From positions 1-64,000 of the forward strand of contig NZ_JBNMJV010000006.1 of assembly GCF_050874005.1 (NCBI RefSeq): a stretch of 64,000 bases of DNA. The letters are read 5' to 3'. A program made the translations under genes and the position numbers. This stretch comes from Huintestinicola sp050874005. Lineage in GTDB: Bacteria; Bacillota; Clostridia; Oscillospirales; Ruminococcaceae. Of this stretch, positions 23,174 through 31,815 are shown one piece after another. Each line of letters opens with the position of its first letter. Within the stretch, counting starts at the first letter, position 1. The notes beneath the pieces were generated by a model. It saw only the letters and a list, made by a program, of their open reading frames with translations. It searched no databases and had not been told where the DNA came from.

Positions 23174-24679
23174 TTACGCCCTGTGACCGCCTATCTGCCT
23201 GTTGCGCTCCATAGCTGTTGCGCCCGCCTGCAAATTCATACCCTTCACAATGGCATTTTTACCGTACCTGTTTTTTATGGCAAGAATGGCAGTCTGCATA
23301 TTTTTCTCACGCATAAGCGCCTTGTCCTCACGTTCCCTCTGCTCGGACAATGCAAAATGATCGGTGAAAAGGTCAAGCTGCTCCGCCGCCTGTTCATATG
23401 GTATATCGTCCTCGTTTATGACCTTGTTTGCGCTGATGGTTATCCTGCGTACAAGCAGGTTCTTGTCCGTTATCCTGTCAAAAAGCTTCATTGCCGCATC
23501 GGTAATGAGCCGTGCCGACGAGGTGTAGCGGTCAAGATTTATGGTGCTGTTCACACCCTTGGGAACTTTTCTGCCGTAATGGTCGGTCTTTACCTCGCCC
23601 TTGTAGCTCTGACTTATGCCGCTGTCCCTGAGATTTTGCGTGTCATAGCCAATCATAAGACCTATCTGATCTGCGGCAAGACGCTTTTCCACAAGGTCGA
23701 GAGCCAGCATATCCGCCATTTCTTTTATAATGAGCCTTGTCTGCTCATAGTCATGAGGGGACTGCAGCACCTGCCCCGAGGATATGCTCTTTGCAGAGGG
23801 CTTGTATGCCTTGATATCCGCAATGGTGCATGGCTCATATCCCCAGGCGTGGTCAATGAGCAGCTCGGTGTTCTTGCCGAAAAGTCTGTAAAGAAGGTCT
23901 TCATTCTCTAAGGAATATCTCGCAATATCGCCCATTGTACGGATATAATAATGCTCCAGCTTCTTTGAAATGCCGGGACCCACACGCCAGAAATCCGTCA
24001 GCGGGCGATGATCCCACAAAAGCTTTCGGTAGGATATCTCGTCAAGCTCTGCTATCCGCACCCCGTTTTCATCGGCAGGAATGTGCTTTGCCACAATATC
24101 CATAGCCACCTTGCACAGATACAGATTTGTGCCTATCCCGGCGGTGGCGGTAATGCCCGTAGTGTCAAGAACATCTTTTATTATCATTGCCGCAAGCTCA
24201 CGGGCGGTCATTCTGTAAGTCCCCAGATAATCGGTAACGTCCATAAAAACCTCGTCAATGGAATAAACGTGCATATCCTCGGGAGCGATGTATTTCAGAT
24301 ATATCCCGTAAATTTTCGTGCTCACGTCCATATATAGAGCCATCTGAGGAGGAGCGGCAATGAAATCAAGCTCAAGGGACGGGTCGCTTTCAAGTGCCCT
24401 TGCGTCGCTTGATTTTCCCGTAAAAGTGTGCCCCGGAGCATTGGCTCTTCTCTGAAAATTCACCTGCCTCACCGCCTCTGTGACCTCAAAAAGTCTTGCC
24501 CTGCCGGGTATGCCGTATTTTTTAAGAGAGGGTGATACCGCAAGACAGATGGTCTTTTCCGTGCGGCTCACATCGGCAACCACAAGATTTGCGGTCAGGG
24601 GGTCAAGCCCTCTTTCGACGCACTCCACCGAGGCATAGAAGGATTTCAGGTCAATTGCAATGTATGTTCTGTGCGTCAT
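23174..24679 (-). CDS. Y-family translesion DNA polymerase (UmuC/UvrX type)
   Basis: The protein has 501 residues from ATG 24679 (MTHRTYIAIDLKSFYASVEC) behind AAAGGGTGATAGCT. Palm motifs are IDLKSFYASVE (metal Asp) and YSIDEVFMDVTDY (Asp-Glu). A helix-hairpin-helix thumb region (VGPGISKKLEHYYIRTMGDI) and the little-finger domain follow. A C-terminal tail carries LFTDH, a possible beta-clamp peptide (QLDLF). It should copy damaged DNA with low fidelity. It forms an operon with yolD. Two GAACATTT motifs upstream may be SOS sites. Confidence 0.92.
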   Translation of the reverse strand: MTHRTYIAIDLKSFYASVECVERGLDPLTANLVVADVSRTEKTICLAVSPSLKKYGIPGRARLFEVTEAVRQVNFQRRANAPGHTFTGKSSDARALESDPSLELDFIAAPPQMALYMDVSTKIYGIYLKYIAPEDMHVYSIDEVFMDVTDYLGTYRMTARELAAMIIKDVLDTTGITATAGIGTNLYLCKVAMDIVAKHIPADENGVRIAELDEISYRKLLWDHRPLTDFWRVGPGISKKLEHYYIRTMGDIARYSLENEDLLYRLFGKNTELLIDHAWGYEPCTIADIKAYKPSAKSISSGQVLQSPHDYEQTRLIIKEMADMLALDLVEKRLAADQIGLMIGYDTQNLRDSGISQSYKGEVKTDHYGRKVPKGVNSTINLDRYTSSARLITDAAMKLFDRITDKNLLVRRITISANKVINEDDIPYEQAAEQLDLFTDHFALSEQREREDKALMREKNMQTAILAIKNRYGKNAIVKGMNLQAGATAMERNRQIGGHRA

Positions 24680-24721
24680 AGCTATCACCCTTTCAAACGA
24701 ATTAAATGTTCTCTTTTTTAT

Positions 24722-24750
24722 ATTATACACCCAAAACAAACATTTTGCAA
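24722..24750 (-). promoter_or_regulatory. Promoter of the Y-polymerase/YolD operon
   Basis: On the minus strand TTGCAA (24745-24750), 17 bases and TATAAT (24722-24727). Two GAACATTT motifs flank it (near 24702-24709 and 24764-24771); they are half-matches to the Gram-positive LexA box GAAC-N4-GTTC. Confidence 0.6.
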
Positions 24751-24874
24751 TGGCAATTATCAGAAAAAATGTTCCAAAAATAATGTAGAACTTTTGTTAC
24801 ATTTTACAACTCATAACTGCAATCAGCCAAATTTACGATAGTGACACATAAATAGTTTAAAGGAGTACAGTTCT

Positions 24875-25942
24875 ATGAAGTTTAAATTGAAGCCCGATTA
24901 TTTTACTGAACGTGATCCCATAGTAATATACAGAAAAAATAGCACATTATTTTTTCTTTTGGCTTATGAAGTCGTCAAGAACACGGGATACAGAGAGCAT
25001 ACATTCTATGAATTTGATAAGATTAGTTTTACTACCGAGAATGAGATCGGATTAACAGTAATAAAACATCTGGACAGATTCCATAAAATAGGAGACTATA
25101 CAATATCCGAATATGAAAATATGCTTTCTGAATGTAGAGGAGAATTTCTTTCCGAAAAGACCTGTAATCAGCTCGTTTTTTTAGAAGCAAAAAATTGGAA
25201 TGATGTTGATATAAACTATGATAAATGCATTATTGAGTATGATATCCTAACTGATAGTTATTCATTTAAGCTTGGCTGCTACGACGGTAGACACAAGTAT
25301 ACATACTATACCAAATCGACAGGAGAAACGTGTACAATTACTTTCGATACACCTCTTGAATTCACCGATTACCCCAATCCCGACAAGCTTGGAAAAATGG
25401 TAATGGAAGCTTTGGAGCGAAGCAGAAAACTTATCGATAAAGCAATAGGCAATCCATATCCCGAAAAAAATATTGAACTTGCAAACGGAAGTGAATTGAC
25501 AGTATCGGCACCCCGTGACAAGCATTTTACCGATAACGATGATTACGGAGTATGTGAAATGTATCAGGCATATATGTATCTTCCGAGAGAGAATTCCGAT
25601 GAAGCCTCTGCGGCATTCTATATCGGAATGGCTGCCGAACTTAACGGAGAAATAACCGAGGAAAATATTTTAAAGGCGTGGGAAAAGCAATACGGCAAAG
25701 CAGAAGTTTACACTTTTGAAAAAGTTGAGTATGGTATGTTCGGATATCGTGCAGAAATGAAGAATAAAAAAATTCATCGTATTGCATATCTTACATATCT
25801 TGAAATGACGGAAGACAGCATCTCGCCCGACACCCTTGACTGCGTGATGGAGCTGAAAAAGCCCAACAGCCGAAAAAAGCTTGATGAAAAGCTGACCGGT
25901 TTGTTTGAGAAGTTTGCGTTTAAATGTCGTTATAAAATATAA
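24875..25942 (+). CDS. Hypothetical protein, 355 residues
   Basis: ATG 24875 follows AAAGGAGTACAG. The protein is soluble with no signal peptide and no membrane helix. Residues 1-180 are rich in aromatic and charged residues (YFTERDPIVIYRKNSTLFFL, KLGCYDGRHKYTYYTKST); residues 195-355 contain a helical part with AAFYIGMAAELNGEITEENI. I recognise no family. Its base composition is more AT-rich than that of its neighbours, hinting at a separate origin. It stands alone between the Y-polymerase and rplU. Confidence 0.6.
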   Translation: MKFKLKPDYFTERDPIVIYRKNSTLFFLLAYEVVKNTGYREHTFYEFDKISFTTENEIGLTVIKHLDRFHKIGDYTISEYENMLSECRGEFLSEKTCNQLVFLEAKNWNDVDINYDKCIIEYDILTDSYSFKLGCYDGRHKYTYYTKSTGETCTITFDTPLEFTDYPNPDKLGKMVMEALERSRKLIDKAIGNPYPEKNIELANGSELTVSAPRDKHFTDNDDYGVCEMYQAYMYLPRENSDEASAAFYIGMAAELNGEITEENILKAWEKQYGKAEVYTFEKVEYGMFGYRAEMKNKKIHRIAYLTYLEMTEDSISPDTLDCVMELKKPNSRKKLDEKLTGLFEKFAFKCRYKI

Positions 25943-26028
25943 TTCTTTCACAATAAATATCACTAATAGACAAATTTCCGTATCATTCGTAAAATCATCG
26001 TAAATCACGAAAAATATTGAAAAAAGCC

Positions 26029-26057
26029 TTGACAAAAGGAAAAGAATGTGATATAAT
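26029..26057 (+). promoter_or_regulatory. Promoter of rplU-prp-rpmA
   Basis: TTGACA (26029-26034), a 17-base spacer and TATAAT (26052-26057). The start near 26064 gives a leader of about 90 bases. Confidence 0.85.
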
Positions 26058-26063
26058 AAATTC

Positions 26064-26150
26064 TGCCGCATGGAACGGGCAGACAAGCGATATTCCGCAT
26101 AAACGGAGATATCCGCCTGTACAGCGAGTTTTAAGGAAAAGGCAGGTGCC
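26064..26150 (+). ncRNA. L21 leader (ribosomal protein autoregulation)
   Basis: The leader between the promoter and rplU forms a helix of GATATTCCGC/GCGGATATC type (CGATATTCCG with CGGAGATATCCG, 26088-26115) and a longer-range pairing of GGGCAGACAAGCG with CGCCTGTAC..GCAGG parts. Position and layout match the L21 leader known in Firmicutes, where the protein is thought to feed back on its own mRNA. The match is by eye. Confidence 0.5.
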
Positions 26151-26154
26151 GAAA

Positions 26155-26469
26155 ATGTACGCTATTATCGAAACAGGCGGAAAGCAGTATCAGGTCAAGG
26201 AGGGCGATGAGATCTTCATCGAGAAGCTCGAGGCAAACGCTGACGATACTGTAACCTTTGACAAGGTGATCGCCGTAAACAACGACAGCTCCCTCACCGT
26301 AGGCGCACCCTACGTAGCAGGCGCAGCAGTTGAGGCTAAGGTCATCAAGAACGGTAAGTCCAAGAAGATCACCGTTTTCACCTACAAGCCTAAGAAGGGC
26401 TCTTCTCACAAGAAGCAGGGTCACAGACAGCCCTACACTAAGGTAAGAATCGACGCTATCAAGGCATGA
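26155..26469 (+). CDS. rplU: Ribosomal protein L21
   Basis: The protein has 104 residues, the usual length, starting MYAIIETGGKQYQVKEGDEI at ATG 26155, with the C-terminal signature KKGSSHKKQGHRQPYTKVRI. It binds 23S rRNA in the large subunit. The gene order rplU-prp-rpmA is conserved in Firmicutes. Its stop overlaps the prp start (ATGA). Confidence 0.98.
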   Translation: MYAIIETGGKQYQVKEGDEIFIEKLEANADDTVTFDKVIAVNNDSSLTVGAPYVAGAAVEAKVIKNGKSKKITVFTYKPKKGSSHKKQGHRQPYTKVRIDAIKA

Positions 26470-26777
26470 TAAAAGCTGTTTTTTATACCGAAAACAGCCG
26501 CTTATCGGGTTTTTCCCTGACGGGTCACGCAGGCTGCGGAACAGCGGGCAATGATGTTGCTTGTGCTGCGGTCTCCTCTGCTGCCGAGCTTACCTGCAAC
26601 ACTATCACCGATTTTTTCGGAGACGAGGCAGAGGTGCGGGTTCTGGAAAACACGCTGACACTCAGGCTGAAAAACGAAGGCTGCGGATATTCGGAAAAGC
26701 TTCTTGAGTCTTTTAAGGCTCATCTTGGCTTCATATCCGAGGAATATCCCCGCAGCATACAGATCATCGTCAAGTGA
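26466..26777 (+). CDS. prp: Ribosomal-processing cysteine protease Prp
   Basis: The protein has 103 residues. The catalytic pair is His21 in LTGHAGCG and Cys33 in DVACAAVS, as in the Staphylococcus enzyme. Prp removes the N-terminal extension of L27, needed for a functional ribosome in Firmicutes. It is translationally coupled to rplU and precedes rpmA, whose product carries the cleavage site. Confidence 0.95.
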   Translation: MIKAVFYTENSRLSGFSLTGHAGCGTAGNDVACAAVSSAAELTCNTITDFFGDEAEVRVLENTLTLRLKNEGCGYSEKLLESFKAHLGFISEEYPRSIQIIVK

Positions 26778-26811
26778 CGATATCCATTAAATTGAAAGGG
26801 AGGATACCGCA

Positions 26812-27093
26812 ATGATCAGAATTTCTATGCAGTTTTTTGCTCATAAAAAAGGTATGGGTTCCACTAAGAACGGACGTGACTCCGAGTCCAAGAGACTTGG
26901 CGTTAAGAGAGCTGACGGTCAGTTTGTAACTTCCGGCAACATCATCGTTCGTCAGAGAGGTACACACATTCATCCCGGCGCAGGCGTTGGAATTGGTTCC
27001 GATGACACAATTTTCGCTGTTATCGACGGAACAGTTAAGTTCGAGCGTGTGGGCAAGGATCGCAAGAAGGTAAGCGTTTACGCTGCCGAGTGA
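26812..27093 (+). CDS. rpmA: Ribosomal protein L27, pre-protein with Prp site
   Basis: The protein has 93 residues, ATG 26812 after GAAAGGGAGGA. It starts MIRISMQFF-AHKKGMGS; the QFF/A junction after residue 9 is the Prp cleavage motif, and cleavage exposes the AHKKGxGS tail that reaches the peptidyl transferase centre. The remainder (GVKRADGQFVTSGNIIVRQR and HPGAGVGIGSDDTIFA) is standard. Confidence 0.98.
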   Translation: MIRISMQFFAHKKGMGSTKNGRDSESKRLGVKRADGQFVTSGNIIVRQRGTHIHPGAGVGIGSDDTIFAVIDGTVKFERVGKDRKKVSVYAAE

Positions 27094-27110
27094 TTTGCAC
27101 AAAAGTCAGG

Positions 27111-27146
27111 AGCCGTTTTTACCGAAAAGTAAAAACGGCTTTTTTG
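27111..27146 (+). terminator. Terminator after rpmA
   Basis: AGCCGTTTTTA pairs with TAAAAACGGCT around CCGAAAAG and is followed by TTTTTTG. Confidence 0.9.
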
Positions 27147-27169
27147 TACATATAAGAAAGGACGATAAT

Positions 27170-27748
27170 ATGAAGCTGCCCAAGGTAACCTATAACTCTC
27201 CCGTTATCCTCACCTTCACTCTGCTGTCCCTGGCGGCGGTCATTCTTGGAATGATCACAGGCGGAGGCTCAACGGGACTGCTTTTCTCGGTGTATAAAAG
27301 TTCCCTTGCCGACCCCTTGTTTTACGTAAGGCTTTTCACCCACGTGCTCGGCCACGCCGACCTAAGCCATTTTATGGGTAATTTCACCATAATCCTCCTT
27401 GTGGGACCAATGCTTGAGGAGAAATACGGCGGCAAAAGGCTGCTTGTAATGATAGCCTTCACCGCTCTTGTTACGGGACTGATAAACGTTATCTTTTTCC
27501 CCCACGTTGCTCTGCTGGGCGCCAGCGGCGTTGCGTTTATGATGATACTCCTCAGCTCATTTGCCAACAGCAGAAGCGGCGAGATACCCCTCACTCTTAT
27601 ATTTGTGGCGGTGCTGTATCTGGGAACAGAAATAATCAACGGCATATTCGCACAGGACAATATCTCTCAGATGGCGCATATCATCGGCGGAGGCTGCGGC
27701 TGTCTTTTCGGCTGGCTCATCGGCAGGGGAAAGCTGAACGCTCAGTAA
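27170..27748 (+). CDS. Rhomboid-family intramembrane serine protease
   Basis: The protein has 192 residues, ATG 27170 after AAGAAAGGACGATAAT. It has six membrane helices. The motifs are HxxxN in SHFMGN (oxyanion Asn), the catalytic serine in LGASGVAFM and the catalytic His in QMAHIIGG. It cuts membrane proteins within or near the lipid layer; the substrates are unknown. It lies after the rpmA terminator. Confidence 0.88.
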   Translation: MKLPKVTYNSPVILTFTLLSLAAVILGMITGGGSTGLLFSVYKSSLADPLFYVRLFTHVLGHADLSHFMGNFTIILLVGPMLEEKYGGKRLLVMIAFTALVTGLINVIFFPHVALLGASGVAFMMILLSSFANSRSGEIPLTLIFVAVLYLGTEIINGIFAQDNISQMAHIIGGGCGCLFGWLIGRGKLNAQ

Positions 27749-27770
27749 AACGTTTTTCACAAATAATTAT

Positions 27771-27807
27771 ATGACCCGGGAGAATTATTTCTCACGGGTC
27801 ATTTTTT
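27771..27807. terminator. Bidirectional terminator
   Basis: ATGACCCG..GAGAA pairs with TTCTC..CGGGTCAT, followed by TTTTTTG on the plus strand. It sits between the convergent rhomboid and acetyltransferase genes. Confidence 0.8.
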
Positions 27808-27819
27808 GTCTGACGGTAA

Positions 27820-28269
27820 TTATATTTTTTTGACCATAATAAAATTAGTCAGCGCAATGCCGCTTCTTATGACCTGCTGTTCCCTGACCGCATTATAACC
27901 TCTCTTTTCAAAAAATCCCTTCGCCGTAATTGAAGCGTGGGTCGTGATAACGGGAACATTCACAGCCTTTTCAAGCTCGTCACACAAAGCGGAAGCTATT
28001 CTGCGCCGCTGATAGTCCTTGTGAACATAAAGCCTGTCAAGATACCCCGTTTTGTCAATATCCCCGAAACCCAGAATAAGCTCGCCCTCAGCGCACACCA
28101 CAGTATAATGCTCACAAAAAGACCTGTCCCATTCCCGTATATCAACATTGCCCGTTGCCCATACATCAAGCTGCTCGGGCGTATAATCCTTTGCATTAAC
28201 GGAATGAACAGTTTCATAAAACAGCCTTGCAATCTGCTCACAGTCCGATGAAATATACTTTCTGATCAT
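27820..28269 (-). CDS. GNAT-family acetyltransferase
   Basis: The protein has 149 residues from ATG 28269; a TTG one codon upstream is also in frame. The acetyl-CoA binding motif A is LDRLYVHKDYQRRRIASALC and motif B follows at KGFFEKRGYNAVR. It belongs to the YafP/putative N-acetyltransferase group. The substrate is unknown. It is preceded by a 22-codon reading frame with its own ribosome site and shares that frame's promoter. Confidence 0.88.
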   Translation of the reverse strand: MIRKYISSDCEQIARLFYETVHSVNAKDYTPEQLDVWATGNVDIREWDRSFCEHYTVVCAEGELILGFGDIDKTGYLDRLYVHKDYQRRRIASALCDELEKAVNVPVITTHASITAKGFFEKRGYNAVREQQVIRSGIALTNFIMVKKI

Positions 28270-28287
28270 CAATCTGTATACCTCACA

Positions 28288-28356
28288 TTAAATAATACGC
28301 TCCTCTTCAATAACAACATCATAATCATCACCCAATGCAAAAATATAAGCTTTCAT
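28288..28356 (-). CDS. Short upstream reading frame (22 codons)
   Basis: ATG 28356 follows GAGGTGGGATTTG, a good ribosome site. The frame encodes MKAYIFALGDDYDVVIEEER and two Ile and stops 18 bases before the acetyltransferase start. It lies right after a strong promoter. It may be a leader peptide, a tiny protein or the remnant of a longer gene; the peptide shows no attenuator-type run of one amino acid. Confidence 0.45.
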   Translation of the reverse strand: MKAYIFALGDDYDVVIEEERII

Positions 28357-28379
28357 CAAATCCCACCTCACTATACCTA

Positions 28380-28408
28380 ATTATACATATCCCCGCCCCC
28401 AAAGTCAA
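28380..28408 (-). promoter_or_regulatory. Promoter of the short ORF and acetyltransferase
   Basis: On the minus strand TTGACT (28403-28408), 17 bases and TATAAT (28380-28385). Confidence 0.8.
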
Positions 28409-28548
28409 TACCGCCCCCGATATTTAAAATTTACCGAAAATTACCCGCCATAACAAAAGCTTTTTTCTGAATAACAGCAATATAAAAATAAATACTATTT
28501 CCAAAAGCAAATTGCGTATAAAGCAATTTCTGAAAGGAAGAGAAGCTG

Positions 28549-29934
28549 ATGAAAAGCTACAGAAAAATAATATCCTGCATAGCGGCAATGAGCATAATGA
28601 CCTCCCTCACCGCCTGCGGAAAAAAGAACAATAACGAGCAGGGCACCGTTCAGGAGGGACAGAACGCACAGGCGGCGGCAAAAAATGTCACCGTCAGATT
28701 TTTAAACTTCAAGCCTGAAGCCGCACCAGTCTACGAGGAAATTGCACGGGCGTATAAAGACGAAACGGGCAATACCCTGATCGTTGAGACCGCCGCAAAC
28801 AATACCTATGAGCAGACTCTCAGCGCAAAGATGTCCACCCCCGAAGCCCCCGTTATTTTCCAGATAAACGGGCCCCGAGGCTATGCAAACTGGCGTGACT
28901 ACTGCCTTGATATGACCGACAGCGATATCTATAACCACCTTATCGACAAATCTGCGGCAGTCTCCGCAAACGGTATGGCATACGGCATTCCCTATGCCGT
29001 TGAGGGCTATGGCATCATCTACAACGATGAAATAATCCGGCGTTATTTCGCCCTTGAAAACCGTAAAACTGACTTCGTATCAATGGACGAGGTAAACTCC
29101 TATGAGGAGCTGAAAAGCCTTGTTGAAGATATGCAGGCAAATGCAAAGGAACTGGGCATAAAGGGCGTTTTCGCCGCCACATCGCTCAAATCGGGAGACG
29201 ACTGGCGCTGGACTACCCACCTTGCAAATATCCCCATACACCGTGAATTTACGGATAATAAGATCGACCTGACAGGGGAAGGCGTTAAAACTCTTAACTT
29301 TGCCTACGGCGAAAACTACCGCAATATCTTCGACCTTTATCTGAATAACTCCACCCTTGACAGAAAAATGCTTGGCTCCAAAATAACAGACGAGTCAATG
29401 GCAGAATTTGCCCTTGGCGAGTGTGCAATGGTCCAGAATGGCAGCTGGGCGTGGTCACAGATAAGCTCTGTCCCGGGCAATACCGTTTCCGAGGAAAATA
29501 TCCGTATGATGCCAATTTATATGGGACTCGAGGGCGAGGAAAATCAGGGACTCTGCATAGGAACGGAAAACTTCCTCTGCATAAACAGCGCCGCAAAGCC
29601 CGAGGAACAGCAGGCGGCAAAGGACTTCCTTTTCTGGCTCTATTCCTCGGAAACAGGCAAGGATATGGTGGTAAATAAGCTTGGCTTCATTGCCCCCTTT
29701 GATACCTTCACCGATACGGAAAAGCCTGCCGACCCCCTGAGCAGAGAGGTGCTTCGCTGGATGGACAAGGAAAACGCAGAAACTATCCCCTGGAGCTTTA
29801 CCGTATTCCCCGGCCAGACCTTCAAGAACGATTTCGGCGCCGCACTCTTACAGTACGCCCAGGGCAGCCGTGACTGGAACTATGTCACCGAAACAGTAAG
29901 AAGCTCCTGGGAGACCGAAAGCTCTATGCTGTAA
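28549..29934 (+). CDS. Sugar ABC transporter substrate-binding lipoprotein (CUT1)
   Basis: The protein has 461 residues, ATG 28549 after GAAAGGAAGAGAAGCTG. The signal peptide ends with lipobox LTACG. The SBP_bac_1 fold is shown by VTVRFLNFKPEAAPVYEEIA, the MalE-type GIPYAVEGYGIIYN and a conserved Trp-rich region. It should bind an oligosaccharide and hand it to the two permeases encoded next. An inverted repeat AAATTGC/GCAATTT (28510-28531) just upstream may be an operator. Confidence 0.9.
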   Translation: MKSYRKIISCIAAMSIMTSLTACGKKNNNEQGTVQEGQNAQAAAKNVTVRFLNFKPEAAPVYEEIARAYKDETGNTLIVETAANNTYEQTLSAKMSTPEAPVIFQINGPRGYANWRDYCLDMTDSDIYNHLIDKSAAVSANGMAYGIPYAVEGYGIIYNDEIIRRYFALENRKTDFVSMDEVNSYEELKSLVEDMQANAKELGIKGVFAATSLKSGDDWRWTTHLANIPIHREFTDNKIDLTGEGVKTLNFAYGENYRNIFDLYLNNSTLDRKMLGSKITDESMAEFALGECAMVQNGSWAWSQISSVPGNTVSEENIRMMPIYMGLEGEENQGLCIGTENFLCINSAAKPEEQQAAKDFLFWLYSSETGKDMVVNKLGFIAPFDTFTDTEKPADPLSREVLRWMDKENAETIPWSFTVFPGQTFKNDFGAALLQYAQGSRDWNYVTETVRSSWETESSML

Positions 29935-29936
29935 CT

Positions 29937-30782
29937 ATGAAAAGAAAACTGCATCCCTATTTCCCCCTGTTTGTCCTGCCCACCCTTGCAGCATTCACCA
30001 TATCCTTTCTCATACCCTTTGCAATGGGGATTTACCTCTCCTTCTGCAAATTCACCACCGTGGCGAATTCAAGCTGGACGGGACTTGAAAACTACAGGCG
30101 GATTTTTTCTGACAGCAGCTTTACAAACGCATTGTGGTTCACAGTAAAATTCACTGTAGTGTCGGTCATAACGGTGAATATCTTCGCCTTTCTCCTCGCC
30201 CTTGCCCTTACAAAAGGACTTCGTGGCACCAATGTATTCCGAACCATATTCTTTATGCCAAACCTCATCGGCGGCATAGTCCTGGGATATATCTGGAACC
30301 TTATAATAAACGGCGTTTTAGGCTTCTTCGGCACAGACATCACCTACAAGGCAGCATACGGCTTCTGGGGACTTGTTATCCTCACAAACTGGCAGCTTAT
30401 CGGCTATATGATGGTCATTTATATCGCAGGACTTCAGAATATCCCGAGAGATATAACCGAAGCGGCGGAAATTGACGGTGCTGCAAAGGGACAGATAGTC
30501 TGGCGCATAACCATACCAATGGTAATGCCCTCCGTGACCATATGCACCTTCCTGACCCTCACAAATTCATTCAAGCTCTTTGACCAGAACCTTGCCCTTA
30601 CTGCAGGCGCTCCCGGAAAGGAGACCGCAATGCTTGCCCTTGATATCTATAACACCTTCTACGGCAGACCCGGCTGGCAGGGCGCAGGACAGGCAAAGGC
30701 AGTCATATTCTTCATTATAGCGGCGACAATAGCCTTTATCCAGTTAAGACTTATCGAAGGAAAGGCGGCGAAAGAACGGTGA
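29937..30782 (+). CDS. Sugar ABC transporter permease (MalF/UgpA type)
   Basis: The protein has 281 residues and begins two bases after the stop of the binding-protein gene. It has six membrane helices and the EAA loop IPRDITEAAEIDGAAKGQIV. It forms a heterodimer with the following permease. The stop overlaps the next start (GTGA). Confidence 0.92.
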   Translation: MKRKLHPYFPLFVLPTLAAFTISFLIPFAMGIYLSFCKFTTVANSSWTGLENYRRIFSDSSFTNALWFTVKFTVVSVITVNIFAFLLALALTKGLRGTNVFRTIFFMPNLIGGIVLGYIWNLIINGVLGFFGTDITYKAAYGFWGLVILTNWQLIGYMMVIYIAGLQNIPRDITEAAEIDGAAKGQIVWRITIPMVMPSVTICTFLTLTNSFKLFDQNLALTAGAPGKETAMLALDIYNTFYGRPGWQGAGQAKAVIFFIIAATIAFIQLRLIEGKAAKER

Positions 30783-31609
30783 AAGAAAGAACAAATCCTA
30801 TTGGTTTTATCTTTATGATACTTCTGTCGGCGGTATTTCTGTTTCCCATTGCCATAGTGTTTATGAACTCCTTTAAAACCAAATTCAGCATTATGGGCGC
30901 ACCCTTCCGCCTGCCGGATAAGGACACCTTTGCAGGTCTTGACAACTATATCACAGGCATAACCACAGCAGGGATCGGGGGAGCCTTCCTCCGTTCGGTT
31001 TTTATAACAGTTTTCAGCGTCTTTGCCCTTGTCCTGCTCTGCTCAATGACAGCCTGGTATATTATGCGTGACACAAGCAGGCTGAGCAGGATAATTTATA
31101 AGCTTTTCCTTTTTTCGATGATAGTGCCCTTCCAGATGGTGATGTACACTATGACCTACGTGGCGTCGGGACTTCACCTCAATAATCCCATAGGGATAAT
31201 CGCCGTATATCTTGGCTTCGGCTCGGGACTGTCGGTGTTTATGCTGGGAGGTTTTGTAAAGTCGATTCCCGAGGAGCTTGAGGAAGCAGCGGAAATAGAC
31301 GGCTGCACGCCACTTCGGACATTTTTCAGCATAGTATTCCCCATCTTAAAGCCCACAGCGGTAACGGTGGCGATACTGAACGCAATGTGGATATGGAATG
31401 ATTATCTTCTGCCCTATCTGATACTCGGAAACAGATACAAGACCCTGCCCGTAGCCATACAGATATCAATGCAGGGCGCATACGGTTCGGTGAACTGGGG
31501 CGGCTTTATGGCAATGCTTGTGCTTGCCATACTTCCCATAATCATCTTCTATCTGTTCAGTCAGAAGTATATCATCGAGGGAGTGATCGCAGGAGCGGTA
31601 AAGGGATAA
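30779..31609 (+). CDS. Sugar ABC transporter permease (MalG/UgpE type)
   Basis: The protein has 276 residues from GTG 30779. It has six membrane helices and the EAA loop IPEELEEAAEIDGCTPLRTF. No ATPase gene is present in this operon; a shared MsmX/UgpC-type ATPase encoded elsewhere is the usual solution for such CUT1 systems in Firmicutes. Confidence 0.92.
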   Translation: MKERTNPIGFIFMILLSAVFLFPIAIVFMNSFKTKFSIMGAPFRLPDKDTFAGLDNYITGITTAGIGGAFLRSVFITVFSVFALVLLCSMTAWYIMRDTSRLSRIIYKLFLFSMIVPFQMVMYTMTYVASGLHLNNPIGIIAVYLGFGSGLSVFMLGGFVKSIPEELEEAAEIDGCTPLRTFFSIVFPILKPTAVTVAILNAMWIWNDYLLPYLILGNRYKTLPVAIQISMQGAYGSVNWGGFMAMLVLAILPIIIFYLFSQKYIIEGVIAGAVKG

Positions 31610-31617
31610 TGTGTAAG

Positions 31618-31659
31618 TATGCTTCTTTCTTCGTTTATGCGGAGAGAGAAGCATATTTT
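31618..31659 (+). terminator. Terminator of the sugar importer operon
   Basis: TATGCTTCTTTCT pairs with AGAGAGAAGCATA (one mismatch) and is followed by TTTTAA, eight bases after the last permease. Confidence 0.65.
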
Positions 31660-31746
31660 AACGCTTTCTAAACGTTATTTTTTAACGAATTATCAACTAT
31701 AAATTAGTTATGATTGTTGAAAATGCCAAATGTTTTCAAAAAAATA

Positions 31747-31775
31747 TTGACAATTCTATATATTTTTGATATAAT
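31747..31775 (+). promoter_or_regulatory. Promoter of the PAS-GGDEF-EAL gene
   Basis: TTGACA (31747-31752), 17 bases and TATAAT (31770-31775) lie 40 bases before ATG 31816. Confidence 0.8.
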
Positions 31776-31815
31776 AATAAACATAAGCAGCAATTTAATG
31801 CAAAGGAGGATGACT

